64,000 bases of DNA from NCBI RefSeq assembly GCF_016924755.1, contig NZ_JAFFJX010000001.1, positions 496,001 through 560,000 on the forward strand. Direction: 5' to 3'. The translations under genes were made by a program, and so were the position numbers. Below the pieces are notes generated by a model. The model worked only from the letters and a program-made list of their open reading frames with translations, was not told where the DNA came from and searched no databases. This DNA comes from Longitalea arenae (GTDB lineage Bacteria; Bacteroidota; Bacteroidia; Chitinophagales; Chitinophagaceae). Each line of letters starts with the position of its first letter. Position 1 is the first letter of the stretch. Below, one piece after another: positions 16,932 to 26,392 of this stretch.

Positions 16932-17930
16932 ATGAACATCGCATTTACTATTTGTTCCAATAATTACCTGGCGCAGGCGAAAACCCTTGGCGATTCTATT
17001 AAAAAGTATCACCCGGAATATAAATTCGTCATTGCGCTCGTTGACCGGTTTTCAGACAAAATAGATTATAACTTTTTTCAACCGCATGAAGTTGTAAAGA
17101 TCGAGGACGTTGGCGTGGTGGACCTTGAGACCATGGTATACACCTATACCATTATTGAATTGAATACAGCTGTAAAACCATCTGTATTCACCTATCTTTT
17201 TAAAAAGTATCCCGCTGCCCAAAATGTAATATATTTCGACCCGGATATCATGTTATATGATAGATTAACGGTTCTTGAAAATGGGTTGAAGGAGAATAAT
17301 TTCGCTCTGACCCCCCATTTTTTCACCCCTATTTATGACGACAAGAAGCTGGCCGAGCCCGATATTTTGAATGCCGGTCTTTATAATCTCGGTTTTATTG
17401 CCATAAAAAGAAGTGCTGAGGGCGAAAAGATGCTTGACTGGTGGACCCGCAAACTAAAGAATGAATGTGTGGTTTCTTTTGACAGGGGCTTATTTGTTGA
17501 TCAGCTTTGGATAAACTTCGTACCTATATATTTTGAAAACGTTTTGGTATTAAAGCACAGAGGCCACAACATAGCTTATTGGAACCTACATGAGCGGAAG
17601 GTATTCCAGGAAGATGGTAAGTATTACGTTAATGACAAGCAGAATCCATTGGTTTTTTTTCATTATAGCGGCTATACTTTTACCAAAACCAACGTACTTT
17701 CAAAATACCAGAACCGGTTTACGTTTGAAAGCCGGCCCGATGTAGTGCCATTATTTACAGAATATACAAAGCTGGTGCTGGAAAACAGGCACCAGGATTT
17801 TGCAGGCATTGCCTGCTATTTCGTTGAAGTAAAAAAAGAACGGGACAGGTTAATAAGGAAGCAGGACAATTTGATCAAAAGAGGACGGCGTTATCTCAAA
17901 AGAAAATGGAATACCTATAAGAACAGGTAA
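16932..17930 (+). CDS. GT-A-fold glycosyltransferase (GT8-like)
   Basis: A 332-residue protein beginning FTICSNNYLAQAKTLGDSI, typical of nucleotide-diphospho-sugar transferases that begin with a conserved Cys/Ser/Asn strand. The metal-binding DxD motif is D103-P-D105 in IYFDPDIML. A NIAYWNLHER segment near the acceptor side and a basic C-terminus (RRYLKRKWNTYKNR) are also visible. It adds one sugar of the repeat; donor and acceptor are not predictable. It lies between the two FkbM methyltransferase genes. Confidence 0.78.
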   Translation: MNIAFTICSNNYLAQAKTLGDSIKKYHPEYKFVIALVDRFSDKIDYNFFQPHEVVKIEDVGVVDLETMVYTYTIIELNTAVKPSVFTYLFKKYPAAQNVIYFDPDIMLYDRLTVLENGLKENNFALTPHFFTPIYDDKKLAEPDILNAGLYNLGFIAIKRSAEGEKMLDWWTRKLKNECVVSFDRGLFVDQLWINFVPIYFENVLVLKHRGHNIAYWNLHERKVFQEDGKYYVNDKQNPLVFFHYSGYTFTKTNVLSKYQNRFTFESRPDVVPLFTEYTKLVLENRHQDFAGIACYFVEVKKERDRLIRKQDNLIKRGRRYLKRKWNTYKNR

Positions 17931-17974
17931 CTTGAGTTACAACTTTATTGAAGAACACGTATAAATTCGTTTAA

Positions 17975-18739
17975 ATGAATCACCACGACCTTGTAGCTGC
18001 TTTTAAGGGAATCATATATAGAAATGGGGAAGGATATCTGTTTAATAACAAAAAACTGTTATTTACAGCTGGCTCCCGCCCTGTGCGAAGGAAGTATATA
18101 AACTCAGAAAGCGACGTCGTAAGGAATGATGTGTTGCAAATAAATTATTTTGAACAAAATTTCAAGCCGGATAATGTTCTTTGGGATATTGGCGCACATA
18201 ATGGCATTTACAGCATTTTTGCCGCCTCCGTAGCAAAAGGTAATGATCAGGTCTTTTCATTTGAGCCTGATAATGTAGCCCGTGAAATTCAGCTAAAGAA
18301 CATTCGGCTGAATAAAATGCAAAATAGAATAACTGTTTTTGATATGGCGGTAAGTGACCATAACGGAACCTTGCATTTTCAAGCTTTGGGTGGCAATGCC
18401 AACTCGCATATCATTAAAGACGAGAACTATTCTGATAGCAATACTATAGAAGTAAAAACAAAAACGCTCGATACCCTTGCTCAGGAGTTGCCTTTACCTA
18501 CTTATGTAAAGATTGATACTGAAGGAGCCGAAATAGATATTCTGCGGGCAGGTGAAATATTGTTGCGGAATAAAGACATTACTTTCATTTGCGAACTGCA
18601 TCCTTTTGCCTGGAATAGCTTTAATGTTACTTATAATGACTTTTTAGAAATACTTAAGAAATATGATCGCCAGGTAAAACTTCTTGATCCAAGAAAAAAG
18701 TTGGAAGATTTACCCTACTATGGAACTGTAATCTTCTAG
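17975..18739 (+). CDS. FkbM-family methyltransferase, second copy
   Basis: A 254-residue protein with LWDIGAHNGIYSIFAA, FSFEPDN and VKIDTEGAEIDIL, the three FkbM hallmarks. It is clearly diverged from the FkbM protein at 16059, so the two are likely to methylate different positions rather than be a recent duplication. One may add the terminal methyl recognised by the carbohydrate-binding domain of Wzt, which is an inference. Confidence 0.83.
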   Translation: MNHHDLVAAFKGIIYRNGEGYLFNNKKLLFTAGSRPVRRKYINSESDVVRNDVLQINYFEQNFKPDNVLWDIGAHNGIYSIFAASVAKGNDQVFSFEPDNVAREIQLKNIRLNKMQNRITVFDMAVSDHNGTLHFQALGGNANSHIIKDENYSDSNTIEVKTKTLDTLAQELPLPTYVKIDTEGAEIDILRAGEILLRNKDITFICELHPFAWNSFNVTYNDFLEILKKYDRQVKLLDPRKKLEDLPYYGTVIF

Positions 18740-18796
18740 AATGTCCTAATTAAAGGAGCGCGTCGTTTACGATAGCAAACTTAAATTTTTCACACA

Positions 18797-20005
18797 TTGA
18801 ATATATTAATCGATGCAACCTGGATAGGTGGCATGTATGGTTCAAAGGTAATGCATGGTGGATTGCGGGTTACCAATGAGTTTTTGAAGCGATTGGGCAA
18901 TTTTAAGCAGCATACCTTTTATTTAACCAATACCAATTACCTTGAAAAGAATATTAATACGCTAAAGAAATACGTTTCAAACGAAATTGGTACAGACAAT
19001 GTAAAGGTGCAAGCCCGCGATATTAAACTGCTGAATAGCGCAAATTATACAAGATTGTATTCGAAGGTAAGCCGGTACGTGCCCATTCCTTATATATATC
19101 CTTTCGTTAGTTTAAATTTCCGGGGGAGTATTGATGTATATCATGCCCCGGTAGATCCAATACCAGGCATTATCAGGCATAATAAAAGAATAAAAAAGTT
19201 TTTTACCGCGCTTGATCTGATCCCATTGGTGCGGCCCGATTTATCGAACAATTTTTACGACTATACAAAGAAATTATACGACTCCCTCACCCCTGATATA
19301 AACATCCTCGCCATTTCGCAATCCACAAAAAATGATATCCTGAAATACAGGAATGACTTGCATCCTGATAAAATCAGGGTTACTTATCTGGGAGCAGATG
19401 AGAAATTGTTTTATAACATACCTGAAAAGGACCGGATACAAAAAGAATTGGCAAAAAGCAAGTTGCAGGGCAAAAAGTATGTACTCACAATCAATTCAAT
19501 GGCCCGGTATAAAAATGTAGAGTTTATTTTGGACAATTATTTTGCATTCATTCGGGAACATGGCATTGAGGATCTGCATCTCGTCGTAATTGGTCAAAAC
19601 CGCGAAACGAATTATAAGGAATACGTAGAAAATAAGTATGGTAAATACGACCGGGTGTTATTCTTTGATTATTTAGACGATGACGCACTGGTATATTTAT
19701 ACAATGGCGCTTTGGCATTTCTTTACATGTCGCATTACGAAGGTTTCGGCCTTCCCATTCTCGAGGCCATGCAATGTGGAACGCCCGTTATCTGTTCCAA
19801 TACTTCGTCAATGCCCGAAGTAGCAGGTAACGCAGCATTACTGGCAAGTCCTAATGATAACGAAACATTCCAAAGATCATTGAATGAGGTCTATCATAAT
19901 GCTGAATTGGCAAACAGGCTTAAGTTTGCCGGTCTCGAACAGGCGAAGAAATTTAGCTGGTCAAAATATGCCGAAGAGGTAGTGAGGGCATATGAAGAAA
20001 TGTAG
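18797..20005 (+). CDS. Glycosyltransferase family 4
   Basis: A 402-residue GT-B enzyme. The C-terminal domain has the retaining-GT motif YEGFGLPILEAMQCGTPV followed by SNTSSMPEVAGNAA, a standard E-x7-E donor site. The N-terminal half starts MNILIDATWIGGM from a TTG at 18797, because no ATG is in frame. It is preceded by AAAGGAG about 35 nt upstream, too far to act as a ribosome-binding site. Sugar specificity unknown; similar proteins often transfer mannose or rhamnose-type sugars. Confidence 0.87.
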   Translation: MNILIDATWIGGMYGSKVMHGGLRVTNEFLKRLGNFKQHTFYLTNTNYLEKNINTLKKYVSNEIGTDNVKVQARDIKLLNSANYTRLYSKVSRYVPIPYIYPFVSLNFRGSIDVYHAPVDPIPGIIRHNKRIKKFFTALDLIPLVRPDLSNNFYDYTKKLYDSLTPDINILAISQSTKNDILKYRNDLHPDKIRVTYLGADEKLFYNIPEKDRIQKELAKSKLQGKKYVLTINSMARYKNVEFILDNYFAFIREHGIEDLHLVVIGQNRETNYKEYVENKYGKYDRVLFFDYLDDDALVYLYNGALAFLYMSHYEGFGLPILEAMQCGTPVICSNTSSMPEVAGNAALLASPNDNETFQRSLNEVYHNAELANRLKFAGLEQAKKFSWSKYAEEVVRAYEEM

Positions 20006-20051
20006 TTAAAAGTGGAGATTGATTGTTTACTAAAATTGACATTGAATTATT

Positions 20052-21107
20052 GTGAGTCGTATACTGGTAATAAGTCCTTCCGGTAAGCTTTATGGTAGCG
20101 AAAGCGTATTATTCGACTATCTTACAAATAGTCGTTTAAACCCGCATGTTTATGTTCCTGAAAACAGTGATCTACAAAAGAAGTTAACTGAAGCAGGCGG
20201 AAGTTATATTGTAAAAACGTACAATCCGGCCAAATTACCCGCATTTTACATAAAGTTATTTATTCATCTTTTGATGCGCAGGTACAAAAGTGTATATGTA
20301 AATGAAGCGGGGCATGTAAAATATATCTTACTTCTCGCAAAGTATTTTCACAAGGTGCGTTTCACAGTACATGTTCGCATGATAGAGGATACAGCTCCAT
20401 ACAGATGGAAAATGGCAAACAATCACCTGCCAGAAAACCTTAGGGTGGTGTCAATTTCGAACTATATCTCCAATTTACTTACATTCTCGAATCAAATGGT
20501 TCCTGACCCCTTTATTTTCAGTGACAGACATCACAATGTTATTTATGAGCAGGGAAAATCATTTAATGTCGGAATAATCGGACGCGTTACACTTACTAAG
20601 GGTATAGAACTATTACTACTGTTATTAGACGAAATAAGCCATCGAGGGGCTGGCGATACTTTCACATTCCATTTGTTCGGAGAGCTAAGTAAAGATCTGC
20701 CTTCCGCAGTAATTTCAAGACTACAGAATAACAGCAATGTGGTTTTACATGGTTATGTAAAAGGAACGGAAAACATTTATGACAAGTTACATGCTGTAAT
20801 GCATTTGAGCAGGGTAGAAGCGCTTGGAAGGATCTTTTTTGAATCTGTTGACCACGGTTTACCTTTTATTGGGCTTAAAGCTGCCGGAATAGGTGAAATA
20901 GCAGATCTGTATCAATACAATGAATTGATGGTTAAATCGGGTACAGATATAGAGATTGCCAAAGGTCTGTTTGATGCCTTAACAGCACTGGTTAATAAAT
21001 ACCATGTGCATAAAGACTGCATCCTGAAGTTAAAAAGCAAAATGGCAGTAAATATGTCTGTGAAGGATTATAGCAGTAAGATAGACAAAATACTTAACGA
21101 CCATTAG
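20052..21107 (+). CDS. Glycosyltransferase family 4, diverged
   Basis: A 351-residue GT-B protein with a GTG start at 20052. The N-terminus has SPSGKLYGSESVLFDYL, and the C-terminal domain has VGIIGRVTLTKGIELLL and SRVEALGRIFFESVDHGLPFIGL, a recognisable but atypical E-x7-E site. It probably transfers a sugar of the repeat. It lies just before the acyltransferase-3 gene. Confidence 0.8.
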   Translation: MSRILVISPSGKLYGSESVLFDYLTNSRLNPHVYVPENSDLQKKLTEAGGSYIVKTYNPAKLPAFYIKLFIHLLMRRYKSVYVNEAGHVKYILLLAKYFHKVRFTVHVRMIEDTAPYRWKMANNHLPENLRVVSISNYISNLLTFSNQMVPDPFIFSDRHHNVIYEQGKSFNVGIIGRVTLTKGIELLLLLLDEISHRGAGDTFTFHLFGELSKDLPSAVISRLQNNSNVVLHGYVKGTENIYDKLHAVMHLSRVEALGRIFFESVDHGLPFIGLKAAGIGEIADLYQYNELMVKSGTDIEIAKGLFDALTALVNKYHVHKDCILKLKSKMAVNMSVKDYSSKIDKILNDH

Positions 21108-21116
21108 AATAATACT

Positions 21117-22103
21117 TTGCAAAGCGAACGAAAAATAAACGTAATAACGCAGTTGAGGGGAATCGCAGCTTTAGCGGTTTTTCTTTTTCATTTTGTATGC
21201 GTTTCCGGAGACTTTATTAACAGTAAGTTGGCGCATTCAATATTTTATTATGGGAAATATGGCGTTCAATTCTTTTTTGTTATATCGGGGTTCGTTATAA
21301 CCTATTCAATGATTAAGGGCGGATATACGCTGGGCAAGGCATTTATTTTTTTTAAGAAGCGTATAATACGAGTAGAGCCGCCTTATTTGGTTGTATTATG
21401 CTTGACCGTTTGTCTATTGTATTTAAAGAGCTATTTGGGATTGGCAAAAGGTACAGAACAAATTCCCGGTATATCCCAGATACTCTTACATGTAGGATAT
21501 TTGATCCCTTTTAGCAAGTATGAATGGCTTAGTATAGTTTTTTGGACACTTGCCATTGAGTTCCAGTTTTATTTGATTTTTTCAGTACTTTTTATAGCTT
21601 TTGCACATTCGGTTTGGCTACGTTCAATAGTGATAGCTTCTCTGATAGTCTTATACCTGTTTGAAACATCAGGTCAGAGTTTCTTTTATTGGTCCCCTAT
21701 TTTTATGTTAGGCATTCTTCTGGCCTTTTACAAAGTGCAAAAACTAAAAGCCTGGGAGTTATTATTATATTCAATTGTACTAGGCGCTTTTATTTATTAC
21801 AAACTTGGCTTTGTCAATCTTGTTTTTACAATTATTCCTTTTTTAATAATTTATTTGAACCCCGCGTTAAAAAGCCGGGTGCTTACCTTTTTCGGGGATA
21901 TATCGTATTCTTTATACCTGATCCATACATTAATAGCATTTACCATCATTAATTTGTCATTTAGATTTGGTGTAGGAACGGGAGGTAGAATAGCTTTTGG
22001 ATTTTTTGCGATCGCTTTAACCATTCTCGGAAGTTATTTACTCTATTTATTTGTAGAAAAGCCATTTAAAAAGCGTGCCTTAGAAATCTCTTATAAATCA
22101 TAA
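21117..22103 (+). CDS. Acyltransferase-3 (OafA/YrhL-like) membrane O-acetyltransferase
   Basis: A 328-residue integral membrane protein with about ten hydrophobic helices. The family motif LRGIAALAVFLFHF (R14, H25) is present at the N-terminus, and FFVISGFVITY follows. Such proteins O-acetylate O-antigens or exopolysaccharides from acetyl-CoA at the inner membrane. It lacks a periplasmic SGNH extension. The start is a TTG at 21117, 9 nt after the previous stop. Confidence 0.88.
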   Translation: MQSERKINVITQLRGIAALAVFLFHFVCVSGDFINSKLAHSIFYYGKYGVQFFFVISGFVITYSMIKGGYTLGKAFIFFKKRIIRVEPPYLVVLCLTVCLLYLKSYLGLAKGTEQIPGISQILLHVGYLIPFSKYEWLSIVFWTLAIEFQFYLIFSVLFIAFAHSVWLRSIVIASLIVLYLFETSGQSFFYWSPIFMLGILLAFYKVQKLKAWELLLYSIVLGAFIYYKLGFVNLVFTIIPFLIIYLNPALKSRVLTFFGDISYSLYLIHTLIAFTIINLSFRFGVGTGGRIAFGFFAIALTILGSYLLYLFVEKPFKKRALEISYKS

Positions 22104-22116
22104 TTACAGCGGAGTT

Positions 22117-23031
22117 ATGCCTGGTGTTTCAATTATTGTTTGTACATATAATCCTGTTGAGCACATATTTTCACGTTGCCTCGATGCCCTGACCAAAGCG
22201 ATTTCGGTCAGGAAACCAGATGAGATTATAATAGTAGATAATAATTCAACAACACCTTTGGCAGAACAGGATTATATAAAACGATTTATTGACTTGCATG
22301 CGAATGTATCAATAGTCAATGAATCAAAGCAGGGACTTACGCCCGCCAGGTTAAAAGGCATCAGCCTGGCTACAAGTGACCTGCTCGTTTATGTAGACGA
22401 TGATAACATAGTAGCACCCGACTTTATTGAAATGGGATTACAGGTAGCTGTAGATAACCCGCATATTGGGGCATGGAGTGGTCAGGTAAAACTTGAGTTT
22501 GAAAAAACGCCCGAACCCTGGACAAAAAAATATTGGGGATTGTTGGTTCATAGGGAATTCGATCGTGATTATTGGTCAAACCTGCCACATCTTGGCGAAA
22601 CAATGCCTTGCGGAGCAGGATTATTTATCCGTAAAACCGTTGCCGATTATTATTACCAGATTCATAAAAGCGGTAAAAGAAATATTCAGCTAGACAGGGA
22701 TGGCAAATCTTTATTCTCAGGCGGTGATAACGATATGGCGGCATGCGCCTGTGATCTCGGCCTGGGTGTTGGTCTTTTCCATAAAATTGTTGTGACGCAT
22801 TACATTCCTCCGTTTAGGGTAGAAAAAGAATATCTTTTGCGGCTGGCAGAAGGTATAGCTGCATCGGCGGTTGTATTCAGATCCTTTAGAGGTGAATATG
22901 CGACTGAACCTTCAATGAAGAACAGGTTGGCGTATCATCTCAGGTGCATACTTAAAAATCCCATTGACAGAGCATTTTACCAGGCAGTCACAAGAGGGGA
23001 AAAAGCTGGATTGAAAATGATCCGAAATTAA
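22117..23031 (+). CDS. Glycosyltransferase family 2
   Basis: A 304-residue GT-A enzyme. The N-terminus is VSIIVCTYNP and the metal-binding site is DDD (D94-D96) in VYVDDDNIVAPDF; a GGDNDMA acceptor motif appears near residue 205. It transfers a sugar from a nucleotide donor. The annotated end may be premature: the +1-shifted frame stays open to 23203 and encodes a hydrophobic helix, see the findings. Confidence 0.87.
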   Translation: MPGVSIIVCTYNPVEHIFSRCLDALTKAISVRKPDEIIIVDNNSTTPLAEQDYIKRFIDLHANVSIVNESKQGLTPARLKGISLATSDLLVYVDDDNIVAPDFIEMGLQVAVDNPHIGAWSGQVKLEFEKTPEPWTKKYWGLLVHREFDRDYWSNLPHLGETMPCGAGLFIRKTVADYYYQIHKSGKRNIQLDRDGKSLFSGGDNDMAACACDLGLGVGLFHKIVVTHYIPPFRVEKEYLLRLAEGIAASAVVFRSFRGEYATEPSMKNRLAYHLRCILKNPIDRAFYQAVTRGEKAGLKMIRN

Positions 23032-23137
23032 TCGTATTGCCTACAGGTCAGTACAAGTATTGGCGGCTCAATTGTTTTGGATACTAGCGTCTTATGCATA
23101 TTTGCTTCTGTCTTTTATTACTTTTCTTAAAGAGGTT

Positions 23138-23158
23138 TATCAGATTGAGAATCTGATA
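23138..23158. promoter_or_regulatory. Perfect 9-bp-arm inverted repeat in front of a glycosyltransferase gene
   Basis: The arms TATCAGATT and AATCTGATA are exact reverse complements around a GAG spacer, 13 nt before the ATG at 23172. It sits in the longest gap (140 nt) of this part of the locus. As RNA it could form a hairpin that partly limits translation or transcript stability; as DNA it could be an operator for an internal promoter. No T-tract follows, so it is not a standard terminator. Function is inferred. Confidence 0.4.
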
Positions 23159-23171
23159 TCGATCGTTCAAA

Positions 23172-24302
23172 ATGAGAATTCTTCATGTGGTAGAGAACCT
23201 TGATAAAGGGGCCGTCGAGAACTGGCTGGTAAATATATTTCTTGAAAGCAAAAAGGTGCGGCCAGATTGGGATTGGACTTTTTACTGCATTTTGGGGAGA
23301 AAGGGGCGGCTTGATGAAAGGGTGATCGCAGCGGGAGGTAAAATAGTTTACTCACCTTACTGGATCAGTGATAAGTTTAGTTTTTTAAAAGCTTTACGTA
23401 AAACACTAAAGGAAGGAAAGTTTGATATAATCCATTCACATCATGATTACCTAAGTGGTTTTTACCTTTGCGCCACGGCAGGTATTGATTTTAAAAGAAG
23501 GCTTCTTCATATCCATAATACCGACAAAGGCCTGCCAATAGGAAATGAGAGAATACAGAAACTCCTGTTGAAGCCCTTTCGCCGGTTAGCCATTTATTTC
23601 AGTGATTATATTGTTGGAATTTCAAAAGACACGTTGTCGGAATTCACATATAATAAGGGTTTAAAGAATAAGCGGTGTTCCGTATTATATTATGGGATCA
23701 ATTTAAGTCCTTTCAAGGATACTGCTGACCGGTTATCGGTTTGCAAAGAAATTGGCATACCAGATGATGCAAAAATGCTCCTTTTTGTTGGGAGAATGAA
23801 TACTCTTAAAAATCCAGTTTTTGTTATTGATATACTTGAGAGGCTTACTGAAATAAGAAAGGATGTCTACGCTGTGTTTATAGGGAAAGGAGAACAGGAG
23901 GAACTGGTTCTTCAGCGAACCAAAGAAAAGGGTTTACAGAACAAAGTTCGATTGATGGGCTGGCGCGATGATACAGCGATTATTATGAAAGCGGCAGATG
24001 TCTTTGTGTTTCCCCGCTTTGAATATCCAAAGGAGGGATTGGGCCTGGTTGTTGTTGAAGCGCAGGCTGCCGGTTTACCAATGGCATTATCAAATGGGAT
24101 CGTACCTGATGCAATTGAAATTCCTGAACTGGCTTTTATAATTGACCTGGCAAACAATCCTGAAGAATGGGCAAAAAGAATAAACGAAGTTTTGACTCAT
24201 GGAACATCAGTGAATAGAACGGAGGCTTATCATCGAATGAATAATTCAAAATTTGAGATCAGAAAAGCGACTGAAAATTTTATAGCATTATATGAGTCAT
24301 GA
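23172..24302 (+). CDS. Glycosyltransferase family 4 (tandem paralogue 1)
   Basis: A 376-residue GT-B protein starting MRILHVVENLDKGAVENWL. The GT4 donor site is EGLGLVVVEAQAAGLPMALS, with the upstream strand LLFVGRMNTLKNP. A HSHHDYLSG motif in the N-terminal half is shared, as HDHQDFVSG, with the next gene, so the two are tandem paralogues. Its stop overlaps the start of that gene by 11 nt. It follows the inverted repeat at 23138-23158. Confidence 0.87.
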   Translation: MRILHVVENLDKGAVENWLVNIFLESKKVRPDWDWTFYCILGRKGRLDERVIAAGGKIVYSPYWISDKFSFLKALRKTLKEGKFDIIHSHHDYLSGFYLCATAGIDFKRRLLHIHNTDKGLPIGNERIQKLLLKPFRRLAIYFSDYIVGISKDTLSEFTYNKGLKNKRCSVLYYGINLSPFKDTADRLSVCKEIGIPDDAKMLLFVGRMNTLKNPVFVIDILERLTEIRKDVYAVFIGKGEQEELVLQRTKEKGLQNKVRLMGWRDDTAIIMKAADVFVFPRFEYPKEGLGLVVVEAQAAGLPMALSNGIVPDAIEIPELAFIIDLANNPEEWAKRINEVLTHGTSVNRTEAYHRMNNSKFEIRKATENFIALYES

Positions 24303-25491
24303 GCTGCCTGTGAAATTAAAAGTACTTCATATTATAGATGGTTTTGGAACAGGAGGGGCGGAAACCTGGTTATTACAGGTTGCCAGGTATGCTCAGGCTC
24401 ATCCTGAGCTTGGTCTTTCGGTCGATTTTCTCGCCACAGGAGGCGAACCTGCTGTTTTTGACGAAGAGGTCTTAAAGACAGGATCCAAGATTTTTTATCT
24501 CAAATATTCACTGGGCAAATTGTTCAGTTTTCGTAAATCGTTCACTGAAATATTAAAAAAGGAAAAGTATACGGCCATTCATGACCATCAGGATTTTGTA
24601 TCAGGCTGGCATTTTTTATCAGCGATAGGCTTTTTACCTGCGGTAAGAATATCGCATCTTCATAATCCTTACAACTTTATTCGAAATTATGTAACAACAC
24701 CTTCCCGTTGGTTCTCTTTTAGAATGGGAAGGTTGCTTATGGTTCTTTTGTGTACAGGTATTACCGGTACCTCTAATGCTGTGATGAACGAATACGGATA
24801 TCATAAATGGCCGTATAGAAAAAAAAGAATTGATCCGGTTTATTGCGGCTTCGACGTCAATTTGTTTAAATATAATGGTGATGCAAAAGCCGGTTTATGT
24901 AAAGAGTTAGGCTGGAGTGAAGATACCAGGGTCGGCGTTTTTATTGGAAGAATAGATTCCGAAAATAACGATGTGAGCCGGAACCAGAAAAATCCGGCCT
25001 TCGCACTGGATGTTGCCAAGGAAGTTGTGCGGCAGAATAAGAACTGGAATTTCATATTTGCAGGGCTGAAAGGCGTGGTAGGATCACAAATGGAGGAAGA
25101 AGTAGAGAAGACAGGTTTATCAGGCCGAATAAAATTTTTAGGGGTCAGAAAGGATGTGCCTTCGCTATTATCTGCTTCAGATGTGCTCATTTTCCCGTCC
25201 TTGTGGGAAGGCTTGGGCATGATAGCGGTTGAGGCGCAGGCGACAGGCTTACCGGTGTTTGCATCTGATGCATTGCCCAGGGAAGCTATAATTATAAAAG
25301 AGCTGGTAAATACTGAATCATTGTCAAAATCAGTGACTGAATGGGCTCTAGAGTTACTCAATATTACCCAAAATGCAGGAAACAGGCCATCAGCCAACTC
25401 ATTCATAAACGATTCACCATTTTCAATTCAAAATTCGGTGGCAAGAATGATATCAGCGTACGGGAAACGATATGCCGGGGATATAAAATAG
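24292..25491 (+). CDS. Glycosyltransferase family 4 (tandem paralogue 2)
   Basis: A 399-residue GT-B protein. The N-terminus LKVLHIIDGFGTGGAETWL matches EpsF/EpsD-like transferases, and the donor motif is WEGLGMIAVEAQATGLPVF. It appears to be an older duplicate of the previous gene with the same domain layout. The two may add related sugars in sequence. It is 4 nt from the next gene. Confidence 0.87.
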   Translation: MSHELPVKLKVLHIIDGFGTGGAETWLLQVARYAQAHPELGLSVDFLATGGEPAVFDEEVLKTGSKIFYLKYSLGKLFSFRKSFTEILKKEKYTAIHDHQDFVSGWHFLSAIGFLPAVRISHLHNPYNFIRNYVTTPSRWFSFRMGRLLMVLLCTGITGTSNAVMNEYGYHKWPYRKKRIDPVYCGFDVNLFKYNGDAKAGLCKELGWSEDTRVGVFIGRIDSENNDVSRNQKNPAFALDVAKEVVRQNKNWNFIFAGLKGVVGSQMEEEVEKTGLSGRIKFLGVRKDVPSLLSASDVLIFPSLWEGLGMIAVEAQATGLPVFASDALPREAIIIKELVNTESLSKSVTEWALELLNITQNAGNRPSANSFINDSPFSIQNSVARMISAYGKRYAGDIK

Positions 25492-25495
25492 CATC

Positions 25496-26389
25496 ATGCA
25501 GATTGACAAAATATATATAAATACACATAGATACGATCTGAAATTTACAAGGATTTGTATAGCAAGTATCCGGTATTGGTATCCCGAAATAGCCATAAAC
25601 CTGATCATCGATTACTCAAATGGGGCCACAGATACAAAAAAGATGCAGCGGAATTGGAATATCGGCATCCTGGAAACCGGAAAGCAGCGATATGGTTGGG
25701 GGTTTGGCAAATTCGAACCACTTTTTTTAAATAAGAAAGAAACATTTCTTGTTTTAGATTCTGATACTGTGCTTGCCGGGCCCGTGTTAGATAAATTATC
25801 CGGTATTGAGGCTGACTTTGTAGTTGATAAAGAAGTTCAGCCAGCTGAAAAGCTTAAGCATCTTTATTATGATCCAGAAGAGATCATAAAGCTTTATCCC
25901 AATTTCAGATACCCTGGATACAGTTTTAATTCAGGACAGTGGGTTGGTAATAGCAAAGTATTATCAAAGAATGATTTTGACAATTTAATTACCTGGAAGC
26001 CTTCTCCTAAACTAAGCTATCCCCAATTTTTTAAGCAAGCCGATCAGGGACTTTTCAATCTTATAATTCATCTAAAGGAGCAGGAAAAAAAAGTTTCCGT
26101 TGCCAGAATCCCTCTAATGATCTGGCCTGATGGTGGAGCTGCCGATTTCATCGACCTCGACGCAATAAAAAATAAAGAGCGCAAATTTCCATATGTAATT
26201 CACTGGGCAGGTATGAAGTTTAAGTCCATCAGCGAATATCCCAGAATGGATATTCTTTCTTTTTATGAAGAATATTTCTACCATAAGTACAGCGCTTTGG
26301 AAAAATATCTGGATAAAGCTCAGGATAAATACCTGGAGAAAGAAAAGAAGTTCTTATTTACATTCAAAAAGCTGCAAAAGCATTTTTAG
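25496..26389 (+). CDS. Putative GT-A-fold glycosyltransferase, uncharacterised family
   Basis: A 297-residue soluble protein. The start IDKIYINTHRYDLKFTRICIASI and the D88-S-D90 motif in FLVLDSDTVLAGP look like a nucleotide-sugar transferase of the GT-A fold, with a VIHWAG motif near residue 244 that is typical of the product side of GT8-like enzymes. The C-terminal 50 residues are Lys- and Tyr-rich and likely helical. I cannot assign a known family with certainty. Confidence 0.65.
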   Translation: MQIDKIYINTHRYDLKFTRICIASIRYWYPEIAINLIIDYSNGATDTKKMQRNWNIGILETGKQRYGWGFGKFEPLFLNKKETFLVLDSDTVLAGPVLDKLSGIEADFVVDKEVQPAEKLKHLYYDPEEIIKLYPNFRYPGYSFNSGQWVGNSKVLSKNDFDNLITWKPSPKLSYPQFFKQADQGLFNLIIHLKEQEKKVSVARIPLMIWPDGGAADFIDLDAIKNKERKFPYVIHWAGMKFKSISEYPRMDILSFYEEYFYHKYSALEKYLDKAQDKYLEKEKKFLFTFKKLQKHF

Positions 26390-26392
26390 CAA

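Noticed and set aside
24840-25406. 188-codon open frame on the - strand
   Set aside because: It is antisense to a well-supported GT4 gene and has low-complexity Ser/Thr composition without a domain.
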